This document shows positions 50,028 to 58,739 of a DNA stretch of 64,000 bases, one piece after another. Source of the DNA: an uncultured Prevotellaceae bacterium (GTDB lineage: Bacteria; Bacteroidota; Bacteroidia; Bacteroidales; Bacteroidaceae); contig CACYXD010000015.1 of assembly GCA_902778255.1 (NCBI GenBank), positions 1-64,000 on the forward strand. Reading direction: 5' to 3'. The first letter of the stretch is position 1. The number at the start of each line of letters is the position of its first letter. Made by a program: the position numbers and the translations under genes. The notes beneath the pieces are model-generated. The model saw only the letters and a list, made by a program, of their open reading frames with translations, searched no databases and had not been told where the DNA came from.

Positions 50028-52106
50028 ATGAAAAAGATACTCGTTTCATTAGTAGCGCTAATCACATTAGCAAGCCCTTCCCATGCCGATGAGGGTATGT
50101 GGACGCTTTACAACCTGCCCACTGCTGTCTATGAGCAGATGAAGGGCTACGGCTATCAGCTGCCATACGAAAAACTCTACCAGGCCGACGATGCTATCAT
50201 GCATGCCGTGGTCAACTTCTCGGGCTACTGCTCAGGGGTCGTTGTATCGCCCGACGGACTGGTGTTTACCAACCACCACTGTGGGTTTGAGGCTATCCGT
50301 TCCCATTCTACCGTAGAGCACGACTATATGCTCCATGGCTTCTATGCCAAGACCTTCGAGGATGAACTGCCTAATAAGGATATGTTTGTATCGTTCATGG
50401 TAGAGCAAAAGGATATCACCGATACCCTCATGGCCCATGGCTTCGACATGATGAATAATGAGCAGAAAGAGGAATACCTCGATTCCATCGAGAAAGTGAT
50501 GTCGAAAGAGGTGAAGGAGAATGACTCTACCCTGCGCCTTGAAATAAAACCTTTCTACGAGGGCAACCGCTATTTTGCCACTACCTATCGCGACTTTACG
50601 GATCTGCGTCTGGTCTTCGCCATCCCTAAGTCAATGGGTAAGTTTGGTGGCGAGACAGACAACTGGATGTGGCCTCGTCAGACCTGCGACTTCTCCGTGT
50701 TCCGTATCTATGCCGACCCTAAGACCAATGGCCCTGCAGCCTATTCCAAGGACAACGTGCCCTATCATCCAGAGCATTGGGCACGCATCTCGGATGAAGG
50801 CTATCAAAGCGGTTCGTTCTCCATGACGATGGGCTATCCTGGCTCAACCAATCGTTATCTGTCCAGCTATGGTATTCAGGAGCGCTATGTGCAGAATGCC
50901 ATCCGTGCCCAGGTGCGTGGGGTGAAGCAGGAGGTGATGAAGCGCCACATGGATGCCTCGGAGGCCGTACGTATCAAGTACGACTCGAAGTATGCCCAGT
51001 CGTCCAACTACTGGAAGAATTCCCTTGGTATGAACAAATGTATCGATTCCATCGGACTGATTCAGCAGAAACAGCAGTTTGAGGCACAGCTCCAAGAGTG
51101 GCTCCGCGAGAGCGGCTATCTGGAGGGCAAGATCGACTTTGCCAAGATGAAGCGTTACTACAAGAAACGCATGGAGGTGATGGAGTCCTATATGCTGTGG
51201 TTCGAGACCTTCCGCCGTGCTGATGAGCTCTCTACACGTGCCATGCTGGTACACAATGGTGCCAGTCCCAAGGGTCACGGCAAGCACCAGTATATCAAGA
51301 TGAAGGACAATAGCGATACTTACGATGCCGCTACCGACTGCGAAATCCTTGGCACGTTGTTGCAGAACTACCGTTCGCAGCTCAAGGACCAGTTCTATCT
51401 GCCTGATTTCTTTAAGGTGATCGATGAGAAGTTTGATGGCGATTGTCAGAAATACGCCTCTTATCTCTATAAGAAGTCGAAACTGATGAAGAAGAAGGCA
51501 CGCCTGTATCCCAACAAGAAATCATTCATGAAAGACCCTGGTGTCAGCTTCGGACTGGACATCACCGAGGTCATGCAGGCTCTGCGCATTGAAATACTGG
51601 CCATCAACGACTCTATTGAGGATCAGGAGCGTTACCTCTGTGCTGCCAAACTGCGTATGGAGGAAGACCAGCCTCACTATAGCGATGCTAACTTCACCAT
51701 GCGTATCTCCTACGGACAGGTGAAAGAATACAATCTTGGCGGACAGCCTTCTGGTTGGCAGACCAAGGCTCCCAGTATGGTGAAGAAGATGAAAACAGGC
51801 AATTCCATCGAGGATTATAAGGTAGAGCCTGAGATGATCTCTCTGCTCGAGGGCGCAGGCAACATGCCCCTCTGCTTCCTCACCACTAATGATATAACAG
51901 GCGGCAACTCTGGTTCGCCGATGTTCGATGCCCAGAACCGCCTCATTGGTCTGGCTTTCGATGGCAACTGGGACAGCCTCTCCAGCGATATCTTCTTCGA
52001 TAGCCAGCTGGCTCGCTGTATCGGTGTCGATATTCGCTATGTTCTCTTTATGATGGATAAGTGGGGACACGCTGACCGTCTGATAGACGAAATGAATAAA
52101 AAATAG
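50028..52106 (+). CDS. S46-family dipeptidyl-peptidase (DPP7/DPP11 type)
   Basis: The 692-residue exported serine peptidase removes dipeptides from the N-terminus of peptides in the periplasm, supplying amino acids. It has a signal peptide (about 1-20, ASPSHA), the catalytic histidine region FTNHHCGFEA (His84), and the serine motif GGNSGSP with Ser628. The C-terminal VDIRYVLFMMDKWG is also typical. Whether it has DPP7 (hydrophobic) or DPP11 (acidic) specificity depends on one residue in this region that I cannot assign safely. The next gene starts seven nt later. Confidence 0.93.
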   Translation: MKKILVSLVALITLASPSHADEGMWTLYNLPTAVYEQMKGYGYQLPYEKLYQADDAIMHAVVNFSGYCSGVVVSPDGLVFTNHHCGFEAIRSHSTVEHDYMLHGFYAKTFEDELPNKDMFVSFMVEQKDITDTLMAHGFDMMNNEQKEEYLDSIEKVMSKEVKENDSTLRLEIKPFYEGNRYFATTYRDFTDLRLVFAIPKSMGKFGGETDNWMWPRQTCDFSVFRIYADPKTNGPAAYSKDNVPYHPEHWARISDEGYQSGSFSMTMGYPGSTNRYLSSYGIQERYVQNAIRAQVRGVKQEVMKRHMDASEAVRIKYDSKYAQSSNYWKNSLGMNKCIDSIGLIQQKQQFEAQLQEWLRESGYLEGKIDFAKMKRYYKKRMEVMESYMLWFETFRRADELSTRAMLVHNGASPKGHGKHQYIKMKDNSDTYDAATDCEILGTLLQNYRSQLKDQFYLPDFFKVIDEKFDGDCQKYASYLYKKSKLMKKKARLYPNKKSFMKDPGVSFGLDITEVMQALRIEILAINDSIEDQERYLCAAKLRMEEDQPHYSDANFTMRISYGQVKEYNLGGQPSGWQTKAPSMVKKMKTGNSIEDYKVEPEMISLLEGAGNMPLCFLTTNDITGGNSGSPMFDAQNRLIGLAFDGNWDSLSSDIFFDSQLARCIGVDIRYVLFMMDKWGHADRLIDEMNKK

Positions 52107-52113
52107 GAGTGTT

Positions 52114-53304
52114 ATGCGACTGATAGCAGGCATATTGTGCTTCTTGGGACTGATGATAAGTTGTACCTCTAAGGCTCAACTTGCCCGCTATCAGCATAAC
52201 TTTACGCTTGATAAGACCGATTTTGTCGATTCCATCACCATAGAGTGGGAGCGAGGACAGGTGTTCCTGCCTGTTGAGATTGGTGGCAAGCCTTATCGTT
52301 TTCTCTTTGATACGGGGGCGGCACAGGCGGTGGTCTATGCCGACACGCCCATCGATGGCTGTCAGTCGGCTGGCATGATTCGCTCGCAGGATGCTACAGG
52401 TGCTATGGATACCGTGCAGATGGTGACCCTTCCTCCGCTTACCATGGGACAGTTGACGCTCACAGGTTGTCAGGCCACCATCCAGCATCGCCCTGTCAAG
52501 GGCAGGAATATCGATGGAATCATTGGGTTTAACCTCATCAACAGAGGACTGAGTGCTAAGATTGACGTGCATAACCAGCTCCTCATCCTTACCGATAGGA
52601 AGGATTTCTTTAATCGTGAGCAGGGTTTTGAGGCTCGCTATCGCCTGAAATTCCACGTGCCTTATCTGGAGGTATCGCCTTTTGGGAAATATAAGGAGTG
52701 GACACTCTTCGATACAGGGAGCCGCCAACTCTATACGATGAGTCACAAGAGTTTTGAGGCTTGTGATGCTAAGGCAGGAGACCTGATGGACTCTCAGGTA
52801 GAGGGTCGCAGTATGGGTCGCCATGCCATTGGGCATTTCGGCGTGGAGGCCCTCCATGAGGTGGTCTTCCTGAATTTCAGTCAGATGCGGGTGTGCGATT
52901 ATACCTTCAGCAATCTGCATACGTTGACTACGCAGGGAGAATCATCGCTTGGAGCAGGTATGCTCGACTTTGGTGCCGTCATCTTCAATCCGCGAAAGAA
53001 GCGGGTGCGCTTCCAACCCTATAATCAGCAGATAGAGGTTAGCGTCAACAACCAACAATTGGATATCGCCTTTGTACCTGAGAAGGGGATGCCCAGCGTG
53101 GGACTGGTGTGGGAGCAGAGCGAGCCTTATCGCTTAGGCTTCCGTCAGGGCGATATCATCACCAAGATTGACGATACCCCTATCCGCAGCTTTTCGCATT
53201 TCGTGGCCTATCCCTTTGTCATAGGTCGCGTGTACCTCTTTATTGTAAAAGACCCTCGTGGCTTCTCTCGCGAAATTTGCTGGACGCGACTGAAGGCTCG
53301 CTAA
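52114..53304 (+). CDS. Retropepsin-like aspartic protease with two DTG motifs and a PDZ domain
   Basis: The 396-residue protein has a lipobox (LMISC, Cys17) or signal peptide, then two retropepsin-type lobes in one chain: FLFDTGAAQAVV (Asp66) and TLFDTGSRQLYT (Asp200), each with downstream IIGF- or LGAGML-type strands. A C-terminal PDZ-like domain (about 320-390) contains GFRQGDIITKIDDTPI. Most retropepsin-like bacterial proteins with a PDZ domain are related to this arrangement, in which the two lobes fold together like pepsin. It ends the operon that starts at 45100 and may process exported proteins or peptides along with the S46 enzyme. Confidence 0.82.
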   Translation: MRLIAGILCFLGLMISCTSKAQLARYQHNFTLDKTDFVDSITIEWERGQVFLPVEIGGKPYRFLFDTGAAQAVVYADTPIDGCQSAGMIRSQDATGAMDTVQMVTLPPLTMGQLTLTGCQATIQHRPVKGRNIDGIIGFNLINRGLSAKIDVHNQLLILTDRKDFFNREQGFEARYRLKFHVPYLEVSPFGKYKEWTLFDTGSRQLYTMSHKSFEACDAKAGDLMDSQVEGRSMGRHAIGHFGVEALHEVVFLNFSQMRVCDYTFSNLHTLTTQGESSLGAGMLDFGAVIFNPRKKRVRFQPYNQQIEVSVNNQQLDIAFVPEKGMPSVGLVWEQSEPYRLGFRQGDIITKIDDTPIRSFSHFVAYPFVIGRVYLFIVKDPRGFSREICWTRLKAR

Positions 53305-53344
53305 TAGTATAGAAACGACACTTCGTTTTATGCTGAAACGGCTG

Positions 53345-53399
53345 AAGTGGTACTTCGCGGGTCACGAGCTAGGGGTTCGCGCCCTTCGAACTGCCACTT
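53345..53399. repeat. Hairpin with a TTCGCGGGTCACGAGC core, sister of 23574-23653
   Basis: TTCGCGGGTCACGAGCTAGG (53354) is shared with the array at 23583. A second TTCGCG begins 22 nt later (53376). AAGTGG and CCACTT bracket the core and can pair. It lies in the gap between the convergent protease and trpA genes and may serve as a terminator. Confidence 0.7.
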
Positions 53400-54192
53400 A
53401 TTTATTCAGGGCAGCAAACAGCTGATCAAGGGCAGCATCGACATCGCCGTTAGCCTCGTTCAGGAGAGTGACGAACTTGCTGCCGATGATAGCGCCAGCA
53501 GCATTATCTTGGGCGGCCTTCAGGGTCTGGGCATTGCTAATGCCGAAGCCGATCATGCGCGGATTGCGCAGGTTCATGGCGTTGATGCGGCGGAAGTATT
53601 CCTGCTTCTGGTCATCAAAATTCTTCTGGGTGCCAGTGATAGCGGCTGAGCTGACCATATAGATGAAGCCATCGGTATGGTCATCGATGAATCGGATGCG
53701 CTCCTCGCTGGTTTCAGGAGTTATTAGCATGATGACGCGCAAATCATAGCGGTCGGCAACAGGCTTCACGATATTCAGATAGTCGTCGAAGGGCAGGTCG
53801 GGAATGATCATGCCGCTAACGCCGGCCTCTACGCACGACTGACAAAAGGCCTCGATGCCGTAATGGAGGATGGGATTCAGGTAGCCCATCAGTACGAGGG
53901 GAATCTCTACCTGGTCTTTGATGGCTTTCAACTGCTTAAAAAGCAGTTTCACGCTCATACCGTTTTTCAGAGCCTGTGTGGCAGCACTCTGGATGACGGG
54001 ACCGTCGGCCAGCGGGTCGCTGAAGGGAATACCAACCTCAATCATGGCGATGCCTCTTTTTTGCATCGTCAGAATGACATCAGCCGTGCTCTCGAGGGTA
54101 GGGCAGCCTGCACAGAAATAGAGAGACAGCAACTTTCTGTCGCCGCGATTATTGAAAAGCTGATTGATTTTATTTTCCATTGTTAATTGCAT
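53398..54192 (-). CDS. trpA: Tryptophan synthase alpha chain
   Basis: TrpA cleaves indole-3-glycerol phosphate and passes indole to TrpB. The 264-residue protein shows [19 protein letters not shown] (Asp/Glu of the active site), [27 protein letters not shown], and [13 protein letters not shown] near the end. It is the last gene of the trp operon and starts 23 nt inside the trpF gene. Confidence 0.96.
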   Translation of the reverse strand: MQLTMENKINQLFNNRGDRKLLSLYFCAGCPTLESTADVILTMQKRGIAMIEVGIPFSDPLADGPVIQSAATQALKNGMSVKLLFKQLKAIKDQVEIPLVLMGYLNPILHYGIEAFCQSCVEAGVSGMIIPDLPFDDYLNIVKPVADRYDLRVIMLITPETSEERIRFIDDHTDGFIYMVSSAAITGTQKNFDDQKQEYFRRINAMNLRNPRMIGFGISNAQTLKAAQDNAAGAIIGSKFVTLLNEANGDVDAALDQLFAALNK

Positions 54193-54832
54193 TTAAAAAT
54201 GTTCTGAGTTTGTTGATGTCTTTAAGCCCTGGGGCGAGTTCGAAGCGGGAGTTGAGGTCGATGCCGATACACTTCTCGTGGCGGAAGGCTTTTACACGCT
54301 GGGCATCATCGGGCCCGATGCCGCCACTCAGCAGGAATGGTGTGTTGCCATCATAGGCTGAGAGCACGCTCCAGTCGAACTGCTGACCACTACCACCTAC
54401 GGATGGGCACTTAGTGTCGAAAAGGAAGAAATCCACAAGCCCCTCGTAGCTTTTGTATGTCGCAATGTCATCCCGTCCGCTCACGCTGATGGCCTTGATG
54501 AGGCGGGGTGCAGCACAGGCGGCGCGGAGAACACGGATGTAGTCGGGCGTTTCATGGCCGTGTAGCTGAATGAAGTCAAGGGTATATTCATCTGCGATTC
54601 TTCTGACCGTCTCAATGTCCTCATCGACAAAGACGCCGACCCGCTTGCATTGCGTAGGCAGATAGGCGGGACGCTCGGCCACATATCGGCTCGACTTTGG
54701 CCAGAAGATGAGGCCCATCAAAAAGAGTGAAGAGTGAAGAGTGAAGAGTGAAGAATTTGTTATCGCACTCTCAACTTCGCGGATGTTACCGGCCTCACGC
54801 ATACCACATACCTTAATCATCATGGGGCTCAT
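54170..54832 (-). CDS. trpF: Phosphoribosylanthranilate isomerase with a repeat-derived insertion
   Basis: TrpF isomerises phosphoribosylanthranilate. The 220-residue protein shows [12 protein letters not shown] (catalytic Cys), [18 protein letters not shown] and [11 protein letters not shown]. Where relatives read a short [16 protein letters not shown]-like segment, this one reads [18 protein letters not shown] before [10 protein letters not shown]. The extra segment is encoded by four and a half copies of a 7-nt unit (54724-54754). The inserted loop is next to the beta-alpha barrel strand 2, so activity is plausible but not certain. The start could also be the ATG at 54823. Confidence 0.93.
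   Translation of the reverse strand: MSPMMIKVCGMREAGNIREVESAITNSSLFTLHSSLFLMGLIFWPKSSRYVAERPAYLPTQCKRVGVFVDEDIETVRRIADEYTLDFIQLHGHETPDYIRVLRAACAAPRLIKAISVSGRDDIATYKSYEGLVDFFLFDTKCPSVGGSGQQFDWSVLSAYDGNTPFLLSGGIGPDDAQRVKAFRHEKCIGIDLNSRFELAPGLKDINKLRTFLNAINNGK
54724..54754. repeat. In-frame 7-nt tandem repeat inside trpF
   Basis: AGAGTGA is repeated four times and then partly. On the minus strand it encodes [11 protein letters not shown]. Confidence 0.9.
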
Positions 54833-54836
54833 AGAA

Positions 54837-55607
54837 CTAATGGGTTAATTGGGTAATGAAGTCGTGAAGAGCCTGACCAGGGTCGGCAGTTTTCATAAAG
54901 TTCTCGCCAATGAGGAACCCGCGGAAGCCAGCCTGACGGAGGGCCTTGACGGTATCGGGATTGCTGATGCCGCTCTCGCTGACAAGGACGGGCCTGTTTG
55001 TTGCGACTGAGTCGCAACATGCTGAACAGAGACGCTCGGCCAGGCGGAAGCTATTTTCAACATCGGTGTGGAAGGAGCCGAGGTTGCGGTTGTTGATGCC
55101 ACAGAGGTCTGGGCCGAGGGCAGCGTATTCCAGTTCCTCTTCAGAGTGCATTTCCAGTAGTACCTCAAGACCGAGGGCGTGGGCTTTCTTCAGTAGTGCA
55201 GAACATTGCTGCACACTAAGACAGGCAGCGATGAGTAATACGGCTGAGGCTCCACAGAGGGCAGCGGCATAGAGCTGGGCTTCGTCAATGACGAAGTTTT
55301 TGTACAACACGGGCAGGGTGACACCGCTTTTGCGGGCTATGCGGATGAAGTCGTCAGAGCCGCCGAAGTAGTGCTCATCAGTCAGGATGCTCAAGGCAGC
55401 AGCACCATTTTGCTGGTAAGAGAGCGGGATGATGTCGGCACGTCCCTCTTCCTTGATCCAGCCCTTCGAAGGCGAACGGCGCTTGAACTCAGCGATAATG
55501 CCTGTCTCGCTCTGGAGCAGAGCCTCGCGCAGCGAGGGCTTGGGGGCACAGAGTGCCTCCAGCTCCTGGTGCTTGTGGGCAATGATTTCCTGAAGGATAT
55601 CTTTCAT
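54837..55607 (-). CDS. trpC: Indole-3-glycerol phosphate synthase
   Basis: The 256-residue protein forms the indole ring. It shows IIAEFKRRSPSKGWI (catalytic Lys), LSILTDEHYFGGS, PVLYKNFVIDE, GINNRNLGSFHTDVE and SESGISNPDTV, all typical of a monofunctional TrpC. It is separated from trpF by four nt and from trpD by about 48 nt holding 8-nt TTTCGA-type repeats (55635-55658). Confidence 0.96.
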   Translation of the reverse strand: MKDILQEIIAHKHQELEALCAPKPSLREALLQSETGIIAEFKRRSPSKGWIKEEGRADIIPLSYQQNGAAALSILTDEHYFGGSDDFIRIARKSGVTLPVLYKNFVIDEAQLYAAALCGASAVLLIAACLSVQQCSALLKKAHALGLEVLLEMHSEEELEYAALGPDLCGINNRNLGSFHTDVENSFRLAERLCSACCDSVATNRPVLVSESGISNPDTVKALRQAGFRGFLIGENFMKTADPGQALHDFITQLTH

Positions 55608-55634
55608 TTTTCTTCTTCTTTTCTTTTTTCTTTT

Positions 55635-55658
55635 TCGAAATTTCGATGTTTCGAGTTA
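55635..55658. repeat. 8-nt tandem repeat at the trpD/trpC junction
   Basis: TCGAAATT, TCGATGTT and TCGAGTTA follow one another between the two genes. Confidence 0.6.
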
Positions 55659-56666
55659 ACTATTTAGCTCAACGAACTTCTTAAACGTCCTGAGGGCACT
55701 GCCACTGTCGATACTCTCGCGGGCGATGGCAATACATTCCTCTATACTCTTCTGTCCTCGCTCCAGCACCTGGATACCGAAGGCAGCGTTGGCCAGTACA
55801 ATATTCTTTTGGGCGGGCAGGGCACGGTTCTCAAGCACGCTGTCGAAGATCTGTGCTGCCTCTTCCTCAGTGGCACCACCCACGAGTTCCTCGGGTTTGG
55901 CAATATCGAAACCAAGATCCTTTGGTGAGAAGATACGCTCATAGTCCTTGGTGGTCACCTTGAAGTCGCCTGTCAGCGAGATCTCGTCGTAGCCGTCGAT
56001 GCTGTTCACGATACCATAGTCGATACCCAACTTCTGATACACCTGGTTGTAGAGGCGCATCTGGTCAAGGTTGGCAACGCCCAGCAGCTGACATTTAGGC
56101 TGTGAGGGGTTGACGATGGGGCCCAGAAGGTTAAAGATGGTGGGGAACTGCAGGGCTTTGCGGATTGGTCCAACGAACTTCATGGCCTTGGCGAAGAGCT
56201 GGGCATGAAGATAGACGATGCCTGCTTCATTGAGCGAACGGTTCAGAAGGTTGATGTCGTCGGTGAACTTAATGCCGTGATGCTGGATCACATTTGAGGC
56301 ACCTGAAACGGAAGTAGCAGCGTAGTTGCCATGCTTGGCCACCTTATAGCCAGCACCCGCAATGACGAAGCAGGCTGTGGTAGAGATATTGAAAGTGTTT
56401 TTGCGGTCACCGCCAGTGCCAACTACATCGATATAGCGGTCACAGTCGAGGATGGCTGGCACACCAGTCTCCAATATACCGTCACGGAAGCCAAGGAGTT
56501 CGTCAACGGTGACACCACGCATCTGCAGGCAGGTGAGCAGTGCAGTAATCTGCTCGTTGGGATATTCACTCTGTGTGATACCAATCAGAATGGTCTTCAT
56601 CTCCTCGCGGGAGAGCTCTTCGTGGTTAAGGAGGCGGAAGAGATAGCCTTTCATTGTCTGTTCCAT
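55656..56666 (-). CDS. trpD: Anthranilate phosphoribosyltransferase
   Basis: The 336-residue protein transfers phosphoribose to anthranilate. It shows the PRPP-binding GTGGDRKNTFNIST (about 81-94), AKHGNYAATSVSGASNV, and FLGPIVNPSQPK-like sequence. The gene reads on from the trpG side over a 36-nt array of 9-nt repeats (56675-56710). Length and motifs are complete. Confidence 0.96.
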   Translation of the reverse strand: MEQTMKGYLFRLLNHEELSREEMKTILIGITQSEYPNEQITALLTCLQMRGVTVDELLGFRDGILETGVPAILDCDRYIDVVGTGGDRKNTFNISTTACFVIAGAGYKVAKHGNYAATSVSGASNVIQHHGIKFTDDINLLNRSLNEAGIVYLHAQLFAKAMKFVGPIRKALQFPTIFNLLGPIVNPSQPKCQLLGVANLDQMRLYNQVYQKLGIDYGIVNSIDGYDEISLTGDFKVTTKDYERIFSPKDLGFDIAKPEELVGGATEEEAAQIFDSVLENRALPAQKNIVLANAAFGIQVLERGQKSIEECIAIARESIDSGSALRTFKKFVELNS

Positions 56667-56674
56667 ATTTATGA

Positions 56675-56710
56675 GAAGTTAAAGGAGTTATAGAAGTTAA
56701 AGAAGTTAGA
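56675..56710. repeat. 9-nt tandem repeat at the trpG/trpD junction
   Basis: GAAGTTAAA, GGAGTTATA, GAAGTTAAA and GAAGTTAGA. They include the trpG stop codon. Confidence 0.75.
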
Positions 56711-57269
56711 GGAAGAGCCAGTTTTGGAGCATTTTCTTTCCGTCAGGCGTGAGCACGCTCTCAGGGTGGAACTGGATACCTCGGATGTTGAGCTCGCGAT
56801 GGCGAAGTGCCATGATTTGTCCCTCGTCAGAAACGGCTGTTACTTCCAAGCAAGCGGGTAAACCTTCGCGAGACACCACCCATGAGTGGTAGCGGCCAAT
56901 GGTAATGTCGCGGTCGATACCGCTGAAGATGGGATCGTCAGCGATGATATGGCAGGGGGTGGCCACGCCGTGGAAGACATCTGACAGATTCTCCAATTTC
57001 CCGCCAAAGGCCTCGCCAATGGCCTGATGACCAAGGCAGACGCCGAGAATGGGCTTACGGCCGGCGTATGTACGGATGACATCGAGCAACAGTCCAGCCT
57101 CAGAGGGGATGCCAGGTCCTGGTGAGAGGATAATCTTACTGTAGGGCTCTAAATCGGAGAGTTCGAACTGGTCGTTGCGCACGACATCGACTTCGGCACC
57201 GAGCTCCTTCACCAAATGACTCAAGTTGTATGTAAACGAGTCGTAATTATCTATGATAACTATTTTCAT
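56706..57269 (-). CDS. trpG: Anthranilate synthase component II (glutamine amidotransferase)
   Basis: The 187-residue class I amidotransferase supplies ammonia to TrpE. It shows LSPGPGIPSEAG, the nucleophile GVCLGHQAIGE (Cys near 79), and FHPESVLT (His and Glu of the triad). It could also serve 4-amino-4-deoxychorismate synthesis, as is common. The ATG lies 30 nt after trpE with AATCCG-type repeats in the gap. Confidence 0.95.
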   Translation of the reverse strand: MKIVIIDNYDSFTYNLSHLVKELGAEVDVVRNDQFELSDLEPYSKIILSPGPGIPSEAGLLLDVIRTYAGRKPILGVCLGHQAIGEAFGGKLENLSDVFHGVATPCHIIADDPIFSGIDRDITIGRYHSWVVSREGLPACLEVTAVSDEGQIMALRHRELNIRGIQFHPESVLTPDGKKMLQNWLFL

Positions 57270-57299
57270 ATCCTTATAATCCGTTTAATCCGTGTTCGT

Positions 57300-58739
57300 T
57301 TAAAGTGCTTCTGCCTTTTCGATGGCTTTGCGCAGGGCGCCGAGTTTGTTGTTCACTTCCTGAAGTTCGTATTCCACATCACTCTTGGCCACGATGCCAC
57401 CGCCAGCCTGGAACCACAGTTCACCATTACGGCTTACAAAGGTGCGGATGGTGATGGCTTGGTTCAGCGAGCCGTCCAGTCCGATGATGCCAATGCAACC
57501 ACCGTAGGCACCACGGTTGTGCGGCTCGTATTCCGAGATCAGCTGCATGGCGCGTACCTTAGGAGCTCCCGAGAGCGTACCTGCAGGGAAGGTGTCAATA
57601 AAGGCCTTGATAGGATCAGCGCCATTGTCGAGTTCACCGTTGACGCGAGAAACGAGATGGATGACGTGCGAATAGTACTGAATGTCTTTGTAGTAGTCCA
57701 CCTTCACGTTGTGGCAGTTGCGGCTTAGGTCGTTACGGGCCAGATCGACGAGCATTACGTGCTCGGCATTCTCCTTGGGGTCGTTGCGCAGGTATTCTGC
57801 TCCTTTCTTGTCGGCCTCAGCATCGCCAGTACGCTTCGTGGTGCCGGCAATCGGGTCGATGTAAGCGCGGAACGCGGGTGTTGGGTGTTGGGTGTTGGAT
57901 GTTTGCTCTATGCGACAATGCGTCTCAGGGCTTGAACCAAAGATGCGGAAACCGCCGAAGTCAAAGTAGAAGAGGTAGGGGCTGGGGTTGATGCTGCGCA
58001 AGGCGCGGTAGAGTTTGAAGTCATCGCCCTCGTAGCGCTGGATAAAACGGCGGGAGAGCACGATCTGGAACACATCGCCACGCAGACAGTGCTGAATGCC
58101 TCGGCGGATATTTTCACGGTGCTCGTCGTCAGTCAGTGTTGAGCGCACATCGCCAACGGGATGGAAGTCGTAGGCCTGCACATTGGCTTTGTTCATGGCC
58201 TTCAACACGGCATCGATATTTTTGTTTTCGTTATGGTTATCGTTTTCGTTCAGACTCACCACTTTCAACAGATTGTTGTGATGGTCGAACACAATCACCA
58301 CCTTATATAATATATATAGCACGTCTGGTGCATCGTTCTTTGCCAGTGTCTCGTCCTTAACATTGATATTCTCAAAATAGCGCACGGCATTGAACGAGGT
58401 GTAACCGAAGAGTCCGCACACGGCTGCATCGTCACCCTCTACTTGGATGCAATCAATAAGTGCATGGATGGCTTCGGCAGAACCGAAGTCCGCGCTTAAG
58501 GGCTTACGCTCGGTGGTGCCATCGGGGAAACCGATGGTCACAATCCCGTGGCTGATGGCCACGCTGGCAATGGGGTTGATGCCGATAAAACTACGTGAGT
58601 TGTTCGCGTCGTGATAGTCCGAACTCTCCATTAGCGCACTCTGCGGATAGAGGTCGCGCAGTCGCATATACACGCCTACTGGCGTGTACATATCGGCCAG
58701 TATTGTTTTGCTATTTGTCTGGAATTTAAAAGTTGCCAT
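57300..58739 (-). CDS. trpE: Anthranilate synthase component I with a repeat-derived insertion
   Basis: TrpE converts chorismate to anthranilate with ammonia from TrpG. The 479-residue protein shows the N-terminal LMESSDYHDANNSRSFIG (related to the tryptophan-binding feedback site), IVLSRRFIQRYEGD, the PIAGTTKRTGD signature, and GTLSGAPKVRAM. A segment QTSNTQHPTPAFRAY precedes the PIAGT motif; its NTQHPTP part is encoded by four 7-nt units (57876-57903) and looks like an insertion in a loop. The start codon lies 14 nt inside trpB. Confidence 0.95.
   Translation of the reverse strand: MATFKFQTNSKTILADMYTPVGVYMRLRDLYPQSALMESSDYHDANNSRSFIGINPIASVAISHGIVTIGFPDGTTERKPLSADFGSAEAIHALIDCIQVEGDDAAVCGLFGYTSFNAVRYFENINVKDETLAKNDAPDVLYILYKVVIVFDHHNNLLKVVSLNENDNHNENKNIDAVLKAMNKANVQAYDFHPVGDVRSTLTDDEHRENIRRGIQHCLRGDVFQIVLSRRFIQRYEGDDFKLYRALRSINPSPYLFYFDFGGFRIFGSSPETHCRIEQTSNTQHPTPAFRAYIDPIAGTTKRTGDAEADKKGAEYLRNDPKENAEHVMLVDLARNDLSRNCHNVKVDYYKDIQYYSHVIHLVSRVNGELDNGADPIKAFIDTFPAGTLSGAPKVRAMQLISEYEPHNRGAYGGCIGIIGLDGSLNQAITIRTFVSRNGELWFQAGGGIVAKSDVEYELQEVNNKLGALRKAIEKAEAL
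57876..57903. repeat. In-frame 7-nt tandem repeat inside trpE
   Basis: GGGTGTT three times and GGATGTT once, read on the minus strand as SNTQHPTP. Confidence 0.85.
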
